64,000 nt of DNA from contig JAITUC010000028.1 in NCBI GenBank assembly GCA_031286585.1, positions 1 to 64,000 of the forward strand, read 5' to 3'. Of the stretch, positions 54,823 to 63,961 are shown in pieces. The stretch comes from Delftia acidovorans. GTDB lineage: Bacteria; Pseudomonadota; Gammaproteobacteria; Burkholderiales; Burkholderiaceae_C. How positions within the stretch are numbered: the stretch's first letter is position 1; the number at the start of each line of letters is the position of its first letter. Both the position numbers and the translations under genes were made by a program. The notes below the pieces were generated by a model. The model was not told the DNA's origin. It made no database searches and worked only from the letters and a program-made list of their open reading frames with translations.

Positions 54823-57030
54823 ATGACACGCTCCCCACACAGCACAAGACACACCCGGCCCGCCCTGCCCACCCTGGGCGCCGCACTGGCCTGCACGCTG
54901 CACGCCCTGCCCATCCTGCCCGCCCACTCGGCAAACGCAGCGCAGGACTCCAGCGAGGCCCTGCTCGCCCCCGTGGTCATCACGGCCAGCCAGCCCGGTG
55001 CCGGCCCCGACCTGTGGCGTGCCACCGCCGCCATCGACAGCGTGGAAGGCGCCGTGCTGCGAGACGGGCAGATGCAGATCAACCTGTCCGAGAGCCTGGC
55101 GCGCGTGCCGGGCCTGGTGGTGCTGAACCGCCAGAACTTCGCCCAGGACCTGCAGATCTCGGTGCGCGGCTTCGGCGCGCGCTCCACCTTTGGCGTGCGC
55201 GGGCTGCGCCTGTATGTGGACGGCATTCCGGCAGGCGCGCCCGATGGCCAGGGCCAGGCCTCCAACTTCACGCTGGGCAATGCGGCACGCGTCGACGTGG
55301 TACGCGGCCCGGCCGCCGTGCTCTACGGCAACAGCGCAGGCGGCGCCCTGCTGCTCTACACCGAAGACGGCGAGGAGCCCGGCCTGTGGCGCAGCGGCAT
55401 GGCCGTGGGGCCGGACGGGCTGTGGCGCCTGTCCACCCAGCTGCGCGGCACGATCGGGGGCGGAAAGCCGGACCAGGCGGATGGCGGCTCCGCCCCATGG
55501 CGCTATGCCCTCCACATCGAGCGCTTCGCCACCGACGGCATGCGCCCCCAATCGGCCGCCGACCGCAGCACGGCCCACATGAAGCTGTCACGCAAACAGG
55601 GCGACGACCAGTGGCTGCTGCAGTACCAGGAGCAGCGCGCCAGCGCCCAGGACCCGCTGGGCCTGACGCGCGCCGAGTTCGATGCCGACCCCGGCCAGAC
55701 CACGGCCAGCGCGCTGCGCTTCGATACGCGCAAGAGCGTGCGCCAGCGCCAGCTGGGTGCCGCCTGGCAACACCAGTTCGGCGCGGGCCAGCGCCTGGAA
55801 CTCATGGCCTATGCGGGCACGCGCTCCGTGCTGCAGTACCAGTCCATTCCCGTGGCCACCCAGGCACCGCCCTCGCATTCGGGCGGCGTGATCGACCTGG
55901 ACCGCGACTACGCAGGCATGAACCTGCGCTGGCGCAGCACCCACGAGGATGTGGCCGGCGGCCGGCTGGACTGGTCGGCGGGCCTGGCCTACGACTGGCA
56001 GGGCGAGACCCGGCGCGGCTACGAGAACTTCATCGGCAGCCAGCTCGGCGTGCAGGGCCGGCTGCGCCGCGACGAACGCAACCAGGCGCGCTCCGCCGAC
56101 CCCTACCTGCAGGCCGAATGGAGCACGCAGAGCCTGGGCCTGAGCGCCGGCCTGCGCCAGGCGCGCGTGCGCTACCGCTCCGAGGACCACTACATCGTCA
56201 CCGGCAATGGCGACGACAGCGGCAGCATGGCCTGGCGCGGCTGGCTGCCCTCGCTGGGCCTGCGCGTGAACCTGCTGCCGGACCTGGTGGCCCACGCATC
56301 GGTGGGCCGAGGCATGGAGACGCCCACCCTCAACGAAGTGGCCTACCGGCCCGGCGGCCAAAGTGGCCTGAACACCGGCCTGGCCGCCAGCGCCCACAAC
56401 ACCGTCGAGGTCGGCCTGCGCGGGCGCCACGGCAACGCGGGCTGGAACCTCACGCTGTTCGAGACCCATACCCAGCGCGAACTCACCGTGCTGTCCAACA
56501 CGGGCGGGCGCGCCACCTACCAGAACGCAGGCCGCACGCTGCGCCGGGGGCTGGAATTCTCGGGCAACGCCCAATGGGGTCGGCTCACGGCCAGCACCGC
56601 CCTGACCCTGCTGCAAGCCCGCTACCGCGACAGCTTCCTGACCTGCGAGGCCACGCCCTGCACCACGCCCACCGCCCCGGTGGACGCAGGCGCGCGCCTG
56701 GCCGGCACCGCGCCGCGCCGCCTGTGGAGCGAGCTGGCCTGGCAGCTGTCGCCGCAATGGACATGGACCGTGGACATGCTGCACAGCGGCCCCGTGGCCG
56801 TGAACGACCGCAATACCGACCGCGCGGCCGGCTACACCGTCTGGGGCTCCAGCCTGCGCTGGTCACGGCAATGGCAGCAGTGGAGCGCGCAGACCTTTGT
56901 GCGGCTGGACAACCTGTTCGACCGGCGCTTTGCAGGATCGGTCATCGTCAACGAGGGCAACCAGCGGTTCTTCGAACCCGGTGCGGGACGCGGGCTGTCG
57001 GCCGGGGTGACGGTCAGCCGGACGTTCTGA
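54823..57030 (+). CDS. TonB-dependent outer-membrane receptor, PqqU (YncD)-like
   Basis: A 735-residue receptor with signal peptide, plug and 22-strand barrel. The plug has I-N-L-S-E-S-L, V-P-G-L, R-Q-N-F-A-Q-D-L-Q-I-S-V-R-G-F-G-A-R-S, L-Y-V-D-G-I-P and D-G-Q-G-Q-A-S-N; the end has V-I-V-N-E-G-N-Q-R-F-F-E-P. As I recall them, these segments closely match E. coli PqqU (YncD), which imports PQQ. Placement directly before a PQQ-dependent dehydrogenase supports this. A lipid or siderophore role is the alternative. The ATG at 54823 starts the signal peptide; the dehydrogenase begins 143 bases after the stop. Confidence 0.85.
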   Translation: MTRSPHSTRHTRPALPTLGAALACTLHALPILPAHSANAAQDSSEALLAPVVITASQPGAGPDLWRATAAIDSVEGAVLRDGQMQINLSESLARVPGLVVLNRQNFAQDLQISVRGFGARSTFGVRGLRLYVDGIPAGAPDGQGQASNFTLGNAARVDVVRGPAAVLYGNSAGGALLLYTEDGEEPGLWRSGMAVGPDGLWRLSTQLRGTIGGGKPDQADGGSAPWRYALHIERFATDGMRPQSAADRSTAHMKLSRKQGDDQWLLQYQEQRASAQDPLGLTRAEFDADPGQTTASALRFDTRKSVRQRQLGAAWQHQFGAGQRLELMAYAGTRSVLQYQSIPVATQAPPSHSGGVIDLDRDYAGMNLRWRSTHEDVAGGRLDWSAGLAYDWQGETRRGYENFIGSQLGVQGRLRRDERNQARSADPYLQAEWSTQSLGLSAGLRQARVRYRSEDHYIVTGNGDDSGSMAWRGWLPSLGLRVNLLPDLVAHASVGRGMETPTLNEVAYRPGGQSGLNTGLAASAHNTVEVGLRGRHGNAGWNLTLFETHTQRELTVLSNTGGRATYQNAGRTLRRGLEFSGNAQWGRLTASTALTLLQARYRDSFLTCEATPCTTPTAPVDAGARLAGTAPRRLWSELAWQLSPQWTWTVDMLHSGPVAVNDRNTDRAAGYTVWGSSLRWSRQWQQWSAQTFVRLDNLFDRRFAGSVIVNEGNQRFFEPGAGRGLSAGVTVSRTF

Positions 57031-57173
57031 GCTGTTCCACGGCGGTACAGATCCGCCCCCGGGAAAGTCCGAATGTTGTGACGCGAGGCTGCTTTTTTTA
57101 TCGTCTCCCCCATGGTGCCCTTGCCCACCGGCGCCATGCACGCAAAAACAAACCACACAGGAGACGAGACAAC

Positions 57174-59285
57174 ATGAAGACCCACGTGCTTTCCTCCGCC
57201 CTGCTGGCCGCCGGCATGGCGCTGGCCCTGCCGGGCGCGGCCCTGGCGCAGGCCAAGGGCTCGCCCGAGCACATACGCGCCGTCACCTCGCGCATCGACT
57301 CGCAAAGCATCCGCGACAACGCGCGCAGCTCCAGGGACTGGCCCAGCTACGGCATGGACTACAGCGAGACGCGCTTTTCCAGACTCAAACAGCTGGACAC
57401 GGCCAACGTGAAGCGGCTGGGCCTGGTCTGGTCGTACGACCTGGAATCCACGCGCGGCGTGGAGTCCACGCCCGTGGTGGTCGATGGAATCATGTACGTC
57501 ACCGCCAGCTGGAGCGTGGTGCATGCGGTGGACGTGCGAACCGGCAAGCGCCTGTGGAGCTACGACCCCGGCGTGGACCGCGCCAACGGCTTCAAGGGCT
57601 GCTGCGATGTGGTCAACCGTGGTGTGGCCGTCTACAAGGGCAAGGTCTTCGTGGGCGCCTTCGACGGGCGCCTGGTGGCGCTGGACGCGGCCACGGGCCA
57701 GAAGGTCTGGGAGCAGGACACCATCATCGACCGTGCCCACTCCTACACCATCACGGGCGCTCCACGCGTCATCAAGGGCAAGGTACTGATCGGCAACGGC
57801 GGCGCCGAATACGGCGTGCGCGGCTATGTCACGGCCTATGACGCCGAGACAGGTGCCCAGCAATGGCGCTGGTTCACCGTGCCCGGCGACCCGTCCAAGC
57901 CGTTCGAGAACGAGGCCATGGCCCGCGCCGCCAAGACCTGGGACCCGGCCGGCCAGTGGTGGGAGGCCGGTGGCGGCGGCACGGCCTGGGACACCATGGC
58001 CTACGACCCCGAGCTCAACCTCGTGTACATCGGCACAGGCAACGGCTCGCCCTGGGCGCAGACCAAGCGCAGCCCGGCCGGCGGCGACAACCTGTACCTG
58101 GCCAGCATCGTGGCGCTGAACCCCGATACGGGCGAGTACGTCTGGCACTACCAGGAGACACCGGGCGACAGCTGGGACTTCACCTCCACCCAGCCCATGG
58201 TGCTGGCCGACATCAAGATCGGCGGCAAGCCGCGCAAGGTCATCCTGCATGCGCCCAAGAACGGGTTCTTCTTCGTCATCGACCGCACCAACGGCCAGTT
58301 CATCTCGGCCAGGAACTTCGTCGATGTGAACTGGGCCAGCGGCTACGACGCCAAGGGCCGGCCCATAGAGACGCCGATTGCGCGCAGCGGCGACCGCGCC
58401 CGCGACGTGATCCCCAGCCCCTTCGGCGCGCACAACTGGCATTCCATGTCCTACAGCCCCGACACGGGCCTGGCCTACCTGCCGGCCCAGCATGTGCCGC
58501 TGACGCTGCAGGACAACAAGAACTGGAAGTTCAACGGCGGCTCACTGCCCGAGCCGCACAGCAACATCGGCTGGAACACGGCCACGCTGATCAACATGGA
58601 GCCGCCCAAGAGCACGCCCTTCGGCCGCCTGATCGCCTGGGACCCGGTGGCGCAAAAGGAGCGCTGGCGCGTGGAGCATGCCTCGCCCTGGAACGGCGGC
58701 ACGCTGGCCACGGCGGGCAACCTGGTGTTCCAGGGCACGGCCGACGGCCGCTTCGTGGCCTATGACGCGCGCAACGGCAAGAAACTCTGGGAAAAGCCCA
58801 CGGGCACAGGCGTGGTGGCCGCACCCATCACCTATGAGGTCGATGGCCGGCAGTATGTCTCCATCGCCGTGGGCTGGGGCGGCGTCTATGGCCTGGCCGC
58901 ACGCCACACCGAGCGCAAGGGGCCGGGCACGGTCTACACCTTTGCGCTGGACGGCAAGGCCGAGGCGCCCGCCTTCGTCGCCTACCAGCAGGGCAAGCTG
59001 CTGCAGGGCGTGCCCTACGACAAGAGCCTGGTGACCGAAGGCACGGCCCTGTACGTCAGCAACTGCGCCTTCTGCCACGGCGTGCCCGGCGTGGACCGGG
59101 GCGGCAACCTGCCCAACCTGGGCTACCTGGACCCGGCCTATATCGAGCACCTGGACAAGTTCATCTTCAAGGGCCCGGCCATGGCGCGCGGTATGCCGGA
59201 CTTCACGGGCAAGCTGAGCATGGACGACGTCGAGAAGATCAAGGCCTTCATCCAGGGCACGGCCGACGCGGTGCGGCCCAAGTAG
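57174..59285 (+). CDS. PQQ-dependent quinohemoprotein alcohol dehydrogenase, type II
   Basis: A 703-residue periplasmic enzyme: signal peptide (residues 1-26), an eight-bladed PQQ propeller with W-motifs, the vicinal disulfide C143-C144 in G-F-K-G-C-C-D-V-V, catalytic D335 in D-S-W-D-F-T-S-T-Q-P, and a C-terminal cytochrome c domain with C631-A-F-C-H635. Residue T337, two past the catalytic aspartate, is where lanthanide enzymes have a second aspartate, so this is a calcium-type enzyme. It oxidises primary alcohols and passes electrons to a soluble c-type carrier. AGGAG precedes the ATG at 57174. The PQQ synthesis genes are not in the window. Confidence 0.93.
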   Translation: MKTHVLSSALLAAGMALALPGAALAQAKGSPEHIRAVTSRIDSQSIRDNARSSRDWPSYGMDYSETRFSRLKQLDTANVKRLGLVWSYDLESTRGVESTPVVVDGIMYVTASWSVVHAVDVRTGKRLWSYDPGVDRANGFKGCCDVVNRGVAVYKGKVFVGAFDGRLVALDAATGQKVWEQDTIIDRAHSYTITGAPRVIKGKVLIGNGGAEYGVRGYVTAYDAETGAQQWRWFTVPGDPSKPFENEAMARAAKTWDPAGQWWEAGGGGTAWDTMAYDPELNLVYIGTGNGSPWAQTKRSPAGGDNLYLASIVALNPDTGEYVWHYQETPGDSWDFTSTQPMVLADIKIGGKPRKVILHAPKNGFFFVIDRTNGQFISARNFVDVNWASGYDAKGRPIETPIARSGDRARDVIPSPFGAHNWHSMSYSPDTGLAYLPAQHVPLTLQDNKNWKFNGGSLPEPHSNIGWNTATLINMEPPKSTPFGRLIAWDPVAQKERWRVEHASPWNGGTLATAGNLVFQGTADGRFVAYDARNGKKLWEKPTGTGVVAAPITYEVDGRQYVSIAVGWGGVYGLAARHTERKGPGTVYTFALDGKAEAPAFVAYQQGKLLQGVPYDKSLVTEGTALYVSNCAFCHGVPGVDRGGNLPNLGYLDPAYIEHLDKFIFKGPAMARGMPDFTGKLSMDDVEKIKAFIQGTADAVRPK

Positions 59286-59412
59286 CCAGCGCGAGCCGCC
59301 CGCCTCGCCCTCCTTCCCCTACCCCAACCTCCCATTCCCCTCCCCGGCCCTGCTGTCCTGCAGCAGGCCTGGGCAGGGCTTTGCCTGAAAACACCGGACC
59401 GGACCCTTCGCC

Positions 59413-60294
59413 ATGCCATCCAAGCCCTTCACCCGCGCATCCCTGGCCCTGGCAGCCATGGCCGCATGCGCCACCTTCAATGCCCACGCCGTCGATATCG
59501 ACGCGGGCGACTACACCGCCCTGCCGCCGGGCACCACGCTGGGCATGGTCTATTACCAGCACGCCACGCGCGACAGCCTCTATGCCAATGGCGAGCAGGC
59601 GCCGATACGGCCGAGGCTGACCTCGGACATCGGCATAGCGCGCGGCGTGCACTTCATGAAGCTGGGCGACTATGTGATCGACCCGCAGTTCCTGCTGCCC
59701 TTCGGGCGCCTGTCAGCCTCGCGCGACATTGCGGCCATGGGCAGCAATACCGGCGTGGGAGACCTGATGCTGGCAGCCACCCTGTGGCTGACAAAGCCCG
59801 GCGACAGGGAGCACTTCGGCATCACCCCCTTTGTCTGGCTGCCCACGGGCCAGTACAACCGCAACGACCCGCTGAGCCTGGGCGAGAACCGCTGGAAGGC
59901 CGCCCTGCAGGCCGGCTGGATCAAGCCGCTGGGCAAGAGCGTGACCATGGACCTGGCGGCCGATGTCACCGTCTTCGGCAAGAACGACGACTTCGGCGCC
60001 CACAGCGCCACGCTCAAGCAAAAGGCGCAGTTCCAGTTCCAGGGCCTGCTGCGCTACCACCTGTCGGAGACCTCGGACCTGCGCCTGGGACTGTCGCACC
60101 TGACGGGCGGCGAAACCCGGGTCAACGGCGTGGCGCAAAGCGACCGCCAGTCCACCACCAAGGTCTCGTTCGGCGGCGCGGTCTTTGTCGCGCCCACAAC
60201 GCAGCTGCTGGCCACCGTGGGCCGCGACCTGCATGTGCGCCAGGGCTTCAAGGAGAACGCCCGCATCAACCTGCGACTGCTGCAGGTTTTCTGA
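59413..60294 (+). CDS. Outer-membrane channel-like protein (MetA-pathway of phenol degradation family)
   Basis: A 293-residue exported protein: signal peptide ending N-A-H-A, then a beta-strand-rich domain with F-L-L-P-F-G-R-L-S-A, G-V-G-D-L-M-L-A-A-T-L-W-L, W-L-P-T-G-Q-Y and a final aromatic residue, typical of PF13557-type beta barrels. Related proteins sit in degradation clusters and may let hydrophobic substrates across the outer membrane. It lies between the alcohol and aldehyde dehydrogenase genes and is probably cotranscribed. Confidence 0.82.
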   Translation: MPSKPFTRASLALAAMAACATFNAHAVDIDAGDYTALPPGTTLGMVYYQHATRDSLYANGEQAPIRPRLTSDIGIARGVHFMKLGDYVIDPQFLLPFGRLSASRDIAAMGSNTGVGDLMLAATLWLTKPGDREHFGITPFVWLPTGQYNRNDPLSLGENRWKAALQAGWIKPLGKSVTMDLAADVTVFGKNDDFGAHSATLKQKAQFQFQGLLRYHLSETSDLRLGLSHLTGGETRVNGVAQSDRQSTTKVSFGGAVFVAPTTQLLATVGRDLHVRQGFKENARINLRLLQVF

Positions 60295-60336
60295 ATCCCA
60301 GGCCGCTTCCTCCTCTTCACCACCAAGGAACGAACC

Positions 60337-61845
60337 ATGAACCTCAGCGACATCCAGCACCAGATCACCGAGCGCGCCAGCGCCTTCCTCAACCGGGGCA
60401 GACATGACCTCTTCATCGACGGCCAATGGGTGGCGGCCCAGACCGGCCAGCGCCTGTCCACCGTCAACCCGGCCACCGAGGCCGTGATCGCCGAAGTCGC
60501 CAGCGCAGGCCCGGCCGACGTGGACCTGGCGGTGCGCGCCGCCCACCGCGCGCTGCACCAGGGCCCCTGGGGCCGCATGCGCCCCGTGGAGCGCGAGCGC
60601 CTGATGCTGCGCCTGGCCGACCTCATGGAGACCCATGCCCAGGCCCTGGCCGAGGTCGAATCGCTGGACAACGGCAAGTCCGCCGCCATTGCGCGCGCCG
60701 TGGACATCGCCATGGCCATCGCCTCCATCCGCTACATGGCGGGCTGGGCCACCAAGATCGAGGGCATGACGCACGAGCACTCCATCCCCTTCGCTCCGGA
60801 CGCCCAGATGTTCACCTACACCCGGCGCGAGCCCGTGGGCGTGGTCGCGGCCGTCGTGCCCTGGAACTTCCCCCTGCTCATGGCCACCTGGAAGCTGGCA
60901 CCCGCGCTGGCCGCAGGCTGCACCCTGGTGCTCAAGCCCGCCGAGCAGACGCCGCTGACCGCACTGATGCTGGCCGAGCTGATCCAGGAAGCGGGCTTTC
61001 CGCCCGGCGTGTTCAACGTGGTCACGGGCGACGGCCCCGGCACGGGCGCGCCCCTGGTCTCGCACCCGCTGGTCAACAAGGTCAGCTTCACGGGCTCGAC
61101 CGAGGTGGGCAAGCTGATCGGCCATGCCTGCATGGACAACATGACGCGCATCACGCTGGAGCTGGGCGGCAAGTCCCCCGTCATCGTGCTGGACGACTGC
61201 GATCCCGCCACGGCCGCGGCGGGTGCGGCCAATGCCATCTTCTTCAACCACGGCCAGGTCTGCTGCGCGGGCTCGCGCCTGTACGTGCACAAGAGCATGT
61301 TCGACCGCGTCGTGGCCGACGTGGCCGACCAGGCCGCCAGGCTCACCCTGGGCCATGGCCTGGACCCCTGCGCGCAGATGGGCCCGCTGGTTTCGCAGGA
61401 GCAGATGGAGCGCGTCTGCAGCTACATCGACATAGGCCGCAGCCAGGGCGCCGAGGTGGTGACGGGCGGCGCCCGCTCAGGCCAGCGCGGCTACTTCGTG
61501 CAGCCCACGGTGATGACCGGCGTGCAGCACGACCATCGCGTGGCACGCGAGGAAATCTTCGGCCCCGTGCTGGTGGCCATGCCCTATGACGACCTCGACG
61601 AAGTCGCCGCCTGGGCCAACGACACGCCCTACGGCCTGGGCGCCAGCATCTGGTCCAACAACCTGTCCAAGGTCCACCGGCTGATCCCCAAGATCCAGTC
61701 CGGCACGGTCTGGGTCAACTGCCACAGCACCCTGGACCCGGGCATGCCCTTCGGCGGCTACAAGCAGTCCGGCATGGGCCGCGACATGGGCCGCACGGCG
61801 CTGGATGCCTATCTGGAGACCAAGTCGGTGTTCATCAATCTGTGA
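60337..61845 (+). CDS. NAD(P)-dependent aldehyde dehydrogenase
   Basis: A 502-residue class ALDH: P-W-N-F-P, F-T-G-S-T-E-V-G, catalytic glutamate in L-E-L-G-G-K-S-P, and the catalytic cysteine C309 in G-Q-V-C-C-A-G-S-R. It oxidises the aldehyde made by the quinohemoprotein upstream to the acid. AAGGAA precedes the ATG. It is the last gene of the cluster and a strong hairpin follows. Confidence 0.93.
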   Translation: MNLSDIQHQITERASAFLNRGRHDLFIDGQWVAAQTGQRLSTVNPATEAVIAEVASAGPADVDLAVRAAHRALHQGPWGRMRPVERERLMLRLADLMETHAQALAEVESLDNGKSAAIARAVDIAMAIASIRYMAGWATKIEGMTHEHSIPFAPDAQMFTYTRREPVGVVAAVVPWNFPLLMATWKLAPALAAGCTLVLKPAEQTPLTALMLAELIQEAGFPPGVFNVVTGDGPGTGAPLVSHPLVNKVSFTGSTEVGKLIGHACMDNMTRITLELGGKSPVIVLDDCDPATAAAGAANAIFFNHGQVCCAGSRLYVHKSMFDRVVADVADQAARLTLGHGLDPCAQMGPLVSQEQMERVCSYIDIGRSQGAEVVTGGARSGQRGYFVQPTVMTGVQHDHRVAREEIFGPVLVAMPYDDLDEVAAWANDTPYGLGASIWSNNLSKVHRLIPKIQSGTVWVNCHSTLDPGMPFGGYKQSGMGRDMGRTALDAYLETKSVFINL

Positions 61846-61850
61846 GGGCT

Positions 61851-61885
61851 GCTGCCGGCCTGCAGCTTTTGTGCAGGCCGGCAGC
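61851..61885 (+). terminator. Strong hairpin after the aldehyde dehydrogenase gene
   Basis: A 14-bp perfect stem (GCTGCCGGCCTGCA / TGCAGGCCGGCAGC) closes a 7-base loop 6 bases past the stop. T residues lie in the loop rather than after the stem, so it may be a factor-assisted terminator. Confidence 0.7.
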
Positions 61886-62005
61886 GGGTGCTTGTTGAAA
61901 AGCACAGATTCAGATCATTCCGATATCCATTCGCCGCACAAGTCTGCACACTCCTTCGCTTTCCATGCCGCCTGCCCAGCGGCGCACAAGAAAGAGAGGG
62001 AGACC

Positions 62006-63553
62006 ATGCACCATCGACCAGCCGCCGGGCTGACCTGCCTGTTCATCGCCCTCGCCTGCCACGCGCAGGATGGGGGCAAGCAAACCAGACCCACACCGGA
62101 AGAAGCACGCCAGGAGGCGCGGCGCTGGAGCCGCACCGCCGTGAAGGATATAAGCCGCGTGCACCGGATCATCGAGCAGGCGCACCCCGCCATCCTCGAT
62201 CCGCAGGCCCGAGCCTTTCATCAATGGTTTCGCGAAGGACACGACCAGGCCATGGCGCTGGCCCGGCGCGCGACGACACCGCAGCGGGCCTTTGCGGCGC
62301 TGCGCTTTTACACGAGCGGCTACAGGGACAACCATCTGGTCGTGTGGAGCCGCTTCAACTCGGCCACCAGTATCTGGGCGGGTTGGGCTGTGGAGCGCCA
62401 TGGCGGACGCTACCAAGTCTCGGGCCGCGCCGCACACTGGCCTGTCGATACGCCGCGGGTGGGCGAGCAGGTGCTGTCCTGCGATGGCAGACCCCTCGAC
62501 GATCTGCTCGCGGACAAAGTCGCGCCTTTCGTGACCCGGCTCATGCACCTGGAGTCCACCAAGTCCTATCTGGCCTGGCATCTGACCCACGAGTCGCCCA
62601 CCGCCCCGCTATGGGAGCCGCTCAGGGTCAGGCAGTGCACGACCCGCACGACCACAGGCGAGATTCGTCATTACGGCATGGAGTGGCAGCCCCTGGAAGG
62701 CAAGGAATCCGAGGCCCTGGAGCAGCACCGCAGGCCGCGACAGTGCATCCAGCAGATACGCCCGGGCGTGCACTGGGTCCATGCCTCCAACTTCCAGCCA
62801 AAGTCCAGAAAGGCTGTTGCCCGTTTCGAGCAAATGCTGGACGGAATCCGGCAGACCGGCGATGCACAGGCCGTCGTGCTCGATGTGCGCGGCAATGGCG
62901 GGGGCAACTCCCTACTCGGCTACCGCATCCTGCTGGCACTGCTGACGGATGCCATCGTCAAGAAGGATGCGGCACAGCCACAGCAGCCCCGGGCCTATTG
63001 GCGTGTTTCCAACCTCGCGCTGGAGGCTTTCGAGGAGCGAAAGGCCCAATACCGCGACACGGAGGGTGAGGACAGTCCGGTCTACCAGTTCACGCAGCAG
63101 ATGGCGTCGCTGATGAGAGATGCCGCATCACGCGGGCAGGATTTTGTCGAACAGCCACGGTCGAGCACATCACACCCTGAGTTCCAGCAGGACGCCGCGC
63201 AGGAGCGCGCCCACCGCTTCAGTGGCCAACTGGTGCTGGTCACCGACGCCTATTGCATGAGCGCCTGCCTGGACTTCGTGAGCGCGGCGCTGCGGATTCC
63301 AGGCGTCGTGCACGTGGGCAGTCCTACCGGAGCGGACACACCCTACACCGATGTAGCCGACAAGGCACTTTCGCCGACCGTGATGTTCCGCATCCCCCTC
63401 AAGGTCTGGAAAAACCACGGGCGCCAGGACAAGGAGGGCAAGCCTTACGTGCCGCAGTTCGTCTTCGACGGCGACCTCGCCGACACCGCCGCCGTACAGG
63501 CCTGGGTGCTGGACAGCATCCTGCCAGCTGCAGCAAAAATCCAGCTCGACTGA
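62006..63553 (+). CDS. Exported S41-family peptidase
   Basis: A 515-residue protein with a signal peptide (M-H-H-R-P-A-A-G-L-T-C-L-F to C-H-A) and an S41 catalytic domain: V-V-L-D-V-R-G-N-G-G-G-N-S and V-T-D-A-Y-C-M-S-A-C-L-D-F with nucleophile S419. S41 proteases process periplasmic proteins. No PDZ domain is clear. The ATG at 62006 follows a GAGAGGGA site; it is separated from the dehydrogenase cluster by a hairpin, so it is probably a separate unit. Confidence 0.85.
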   Translation: MHHRPAAGLTCLFIALACHAQDGGKQTRPTPEEARQEARRWSRTAVKDISRVHRIIEQAHPAILDPQARAFHQWFREGHDQAMALARRATTPQRAFAALRFYTSGYRDNHLVVWSRFNSATSIWAGWAVERHGGRYQVSGRAAHWPVDTPRVGEQVLSCDGRPLDDLLADKVAPFVTRLMHLESTKSYLAWHLTHESPTAPLWEPLRVRQCTTRTTTGEIRHYGMEWQPLEGKESEALEQHRRPRQCIQQIRPGVHWVHASNFQPKSRKAVARFEQMLDGIRQTGDAQAVVLDVRGNGGGNSLLGYRILLALLTDAIVKKDAAQPQQPRAYWRVSNLALEAFEERKAQYRDTEGEDSPVYQFTQQMASLMRDAASRGQDFVEQPRSSTSHPEFQQDAAQERAHRFSGQLVLVTDAYCMSACLDFVSAALRIPGVVHVGSPTGADTPYTDVADKALSPTVMFRIPLKVWKNHGRQDKEGKPYVPQFVFDGDLADTAAVQAWVLDSILPAAAKIQLD

Positions 63554-63610
63554 CACTCACCGCCAGCAGCTCGGCAGCTCACCTTGATCAATCTTCGTTG
63601 ATAAACGAAA

Positions 63611-63961
63611 ATGAGCAGCTATCGAATCGAACACTATCTTGCCTTCGCAGATCGGCGAGACGTCTACCTCGAATGGCTGGGAAAACTGCGCGACAGCCGG
63701 GCGAAGTCGGCTGTGATACGTCGCGTCGCCCGGATCGAACTGGGCAATTTCGGCGATCACAGGTTCTGCCGGGATGGTGTATGGGAACTGCGCATCGACG
63801 TAGGACCGGGCTATCGCGTGTTCTACGCGCTATCTGGTCAACGGGTGGTGTTGTTGCTGTGCGCTGGCGACAAACGGTCCCAGGACGCAGATATTGCCCG
63901 CGCTGTAACCCATTGGCAGGATTGGCAACGGAGATCGGATGATGAAAAGCAGACCCCATGA
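63611..63961 (+). CDS. RelE/HigB-like (phage Gp49-like) toxin
   Basis: A 116-residue protein of the PF05973-type addiction-module killer family: D-V-Y-L-E-W-L-G-K-L-R-D-S-R-A-K, G-V-W-E-L-R-I-D-V-G-P-G-Y-R-V-F-Y and L-L-L-C-A-G-D-K-R-S-Q-D-A-D-I-A-R-A. Such toxins are RelE-fold mRNA endonucleases acting on the ribosome. The antitoxin gene starts inside its 3' end, the toxin-first order of HigBA-like modules. Confidence 0.85.
   Translation: MSSYRIEHYLAFADRRDVYLEWLGKLRDSRAKSAVIRRVARIELGNFGDHRFCRDGVWELRIDVGPGYRVFYALSGQRVVLLLCAGDKRSQDADIARAVTHWQDWQRRSDDEKQTP

Noticed and set aside
54663..57173. Upstream extension of the quinohemoprotein reading frame
   Set aside because: It overlaps the TonB receptor gene in another frame; the real start at 57174 has a ribosome site and signal peptide.
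57174..59285. Lanthanide-dependent (XoxF-like) alcohol dehydrogenase
   Set aside because: The residue two past catalytic D335 is threonine, not the aspartate that marks lanthanide enzymes, and a heme c domain is fused as in calcium-type type II enzymes.
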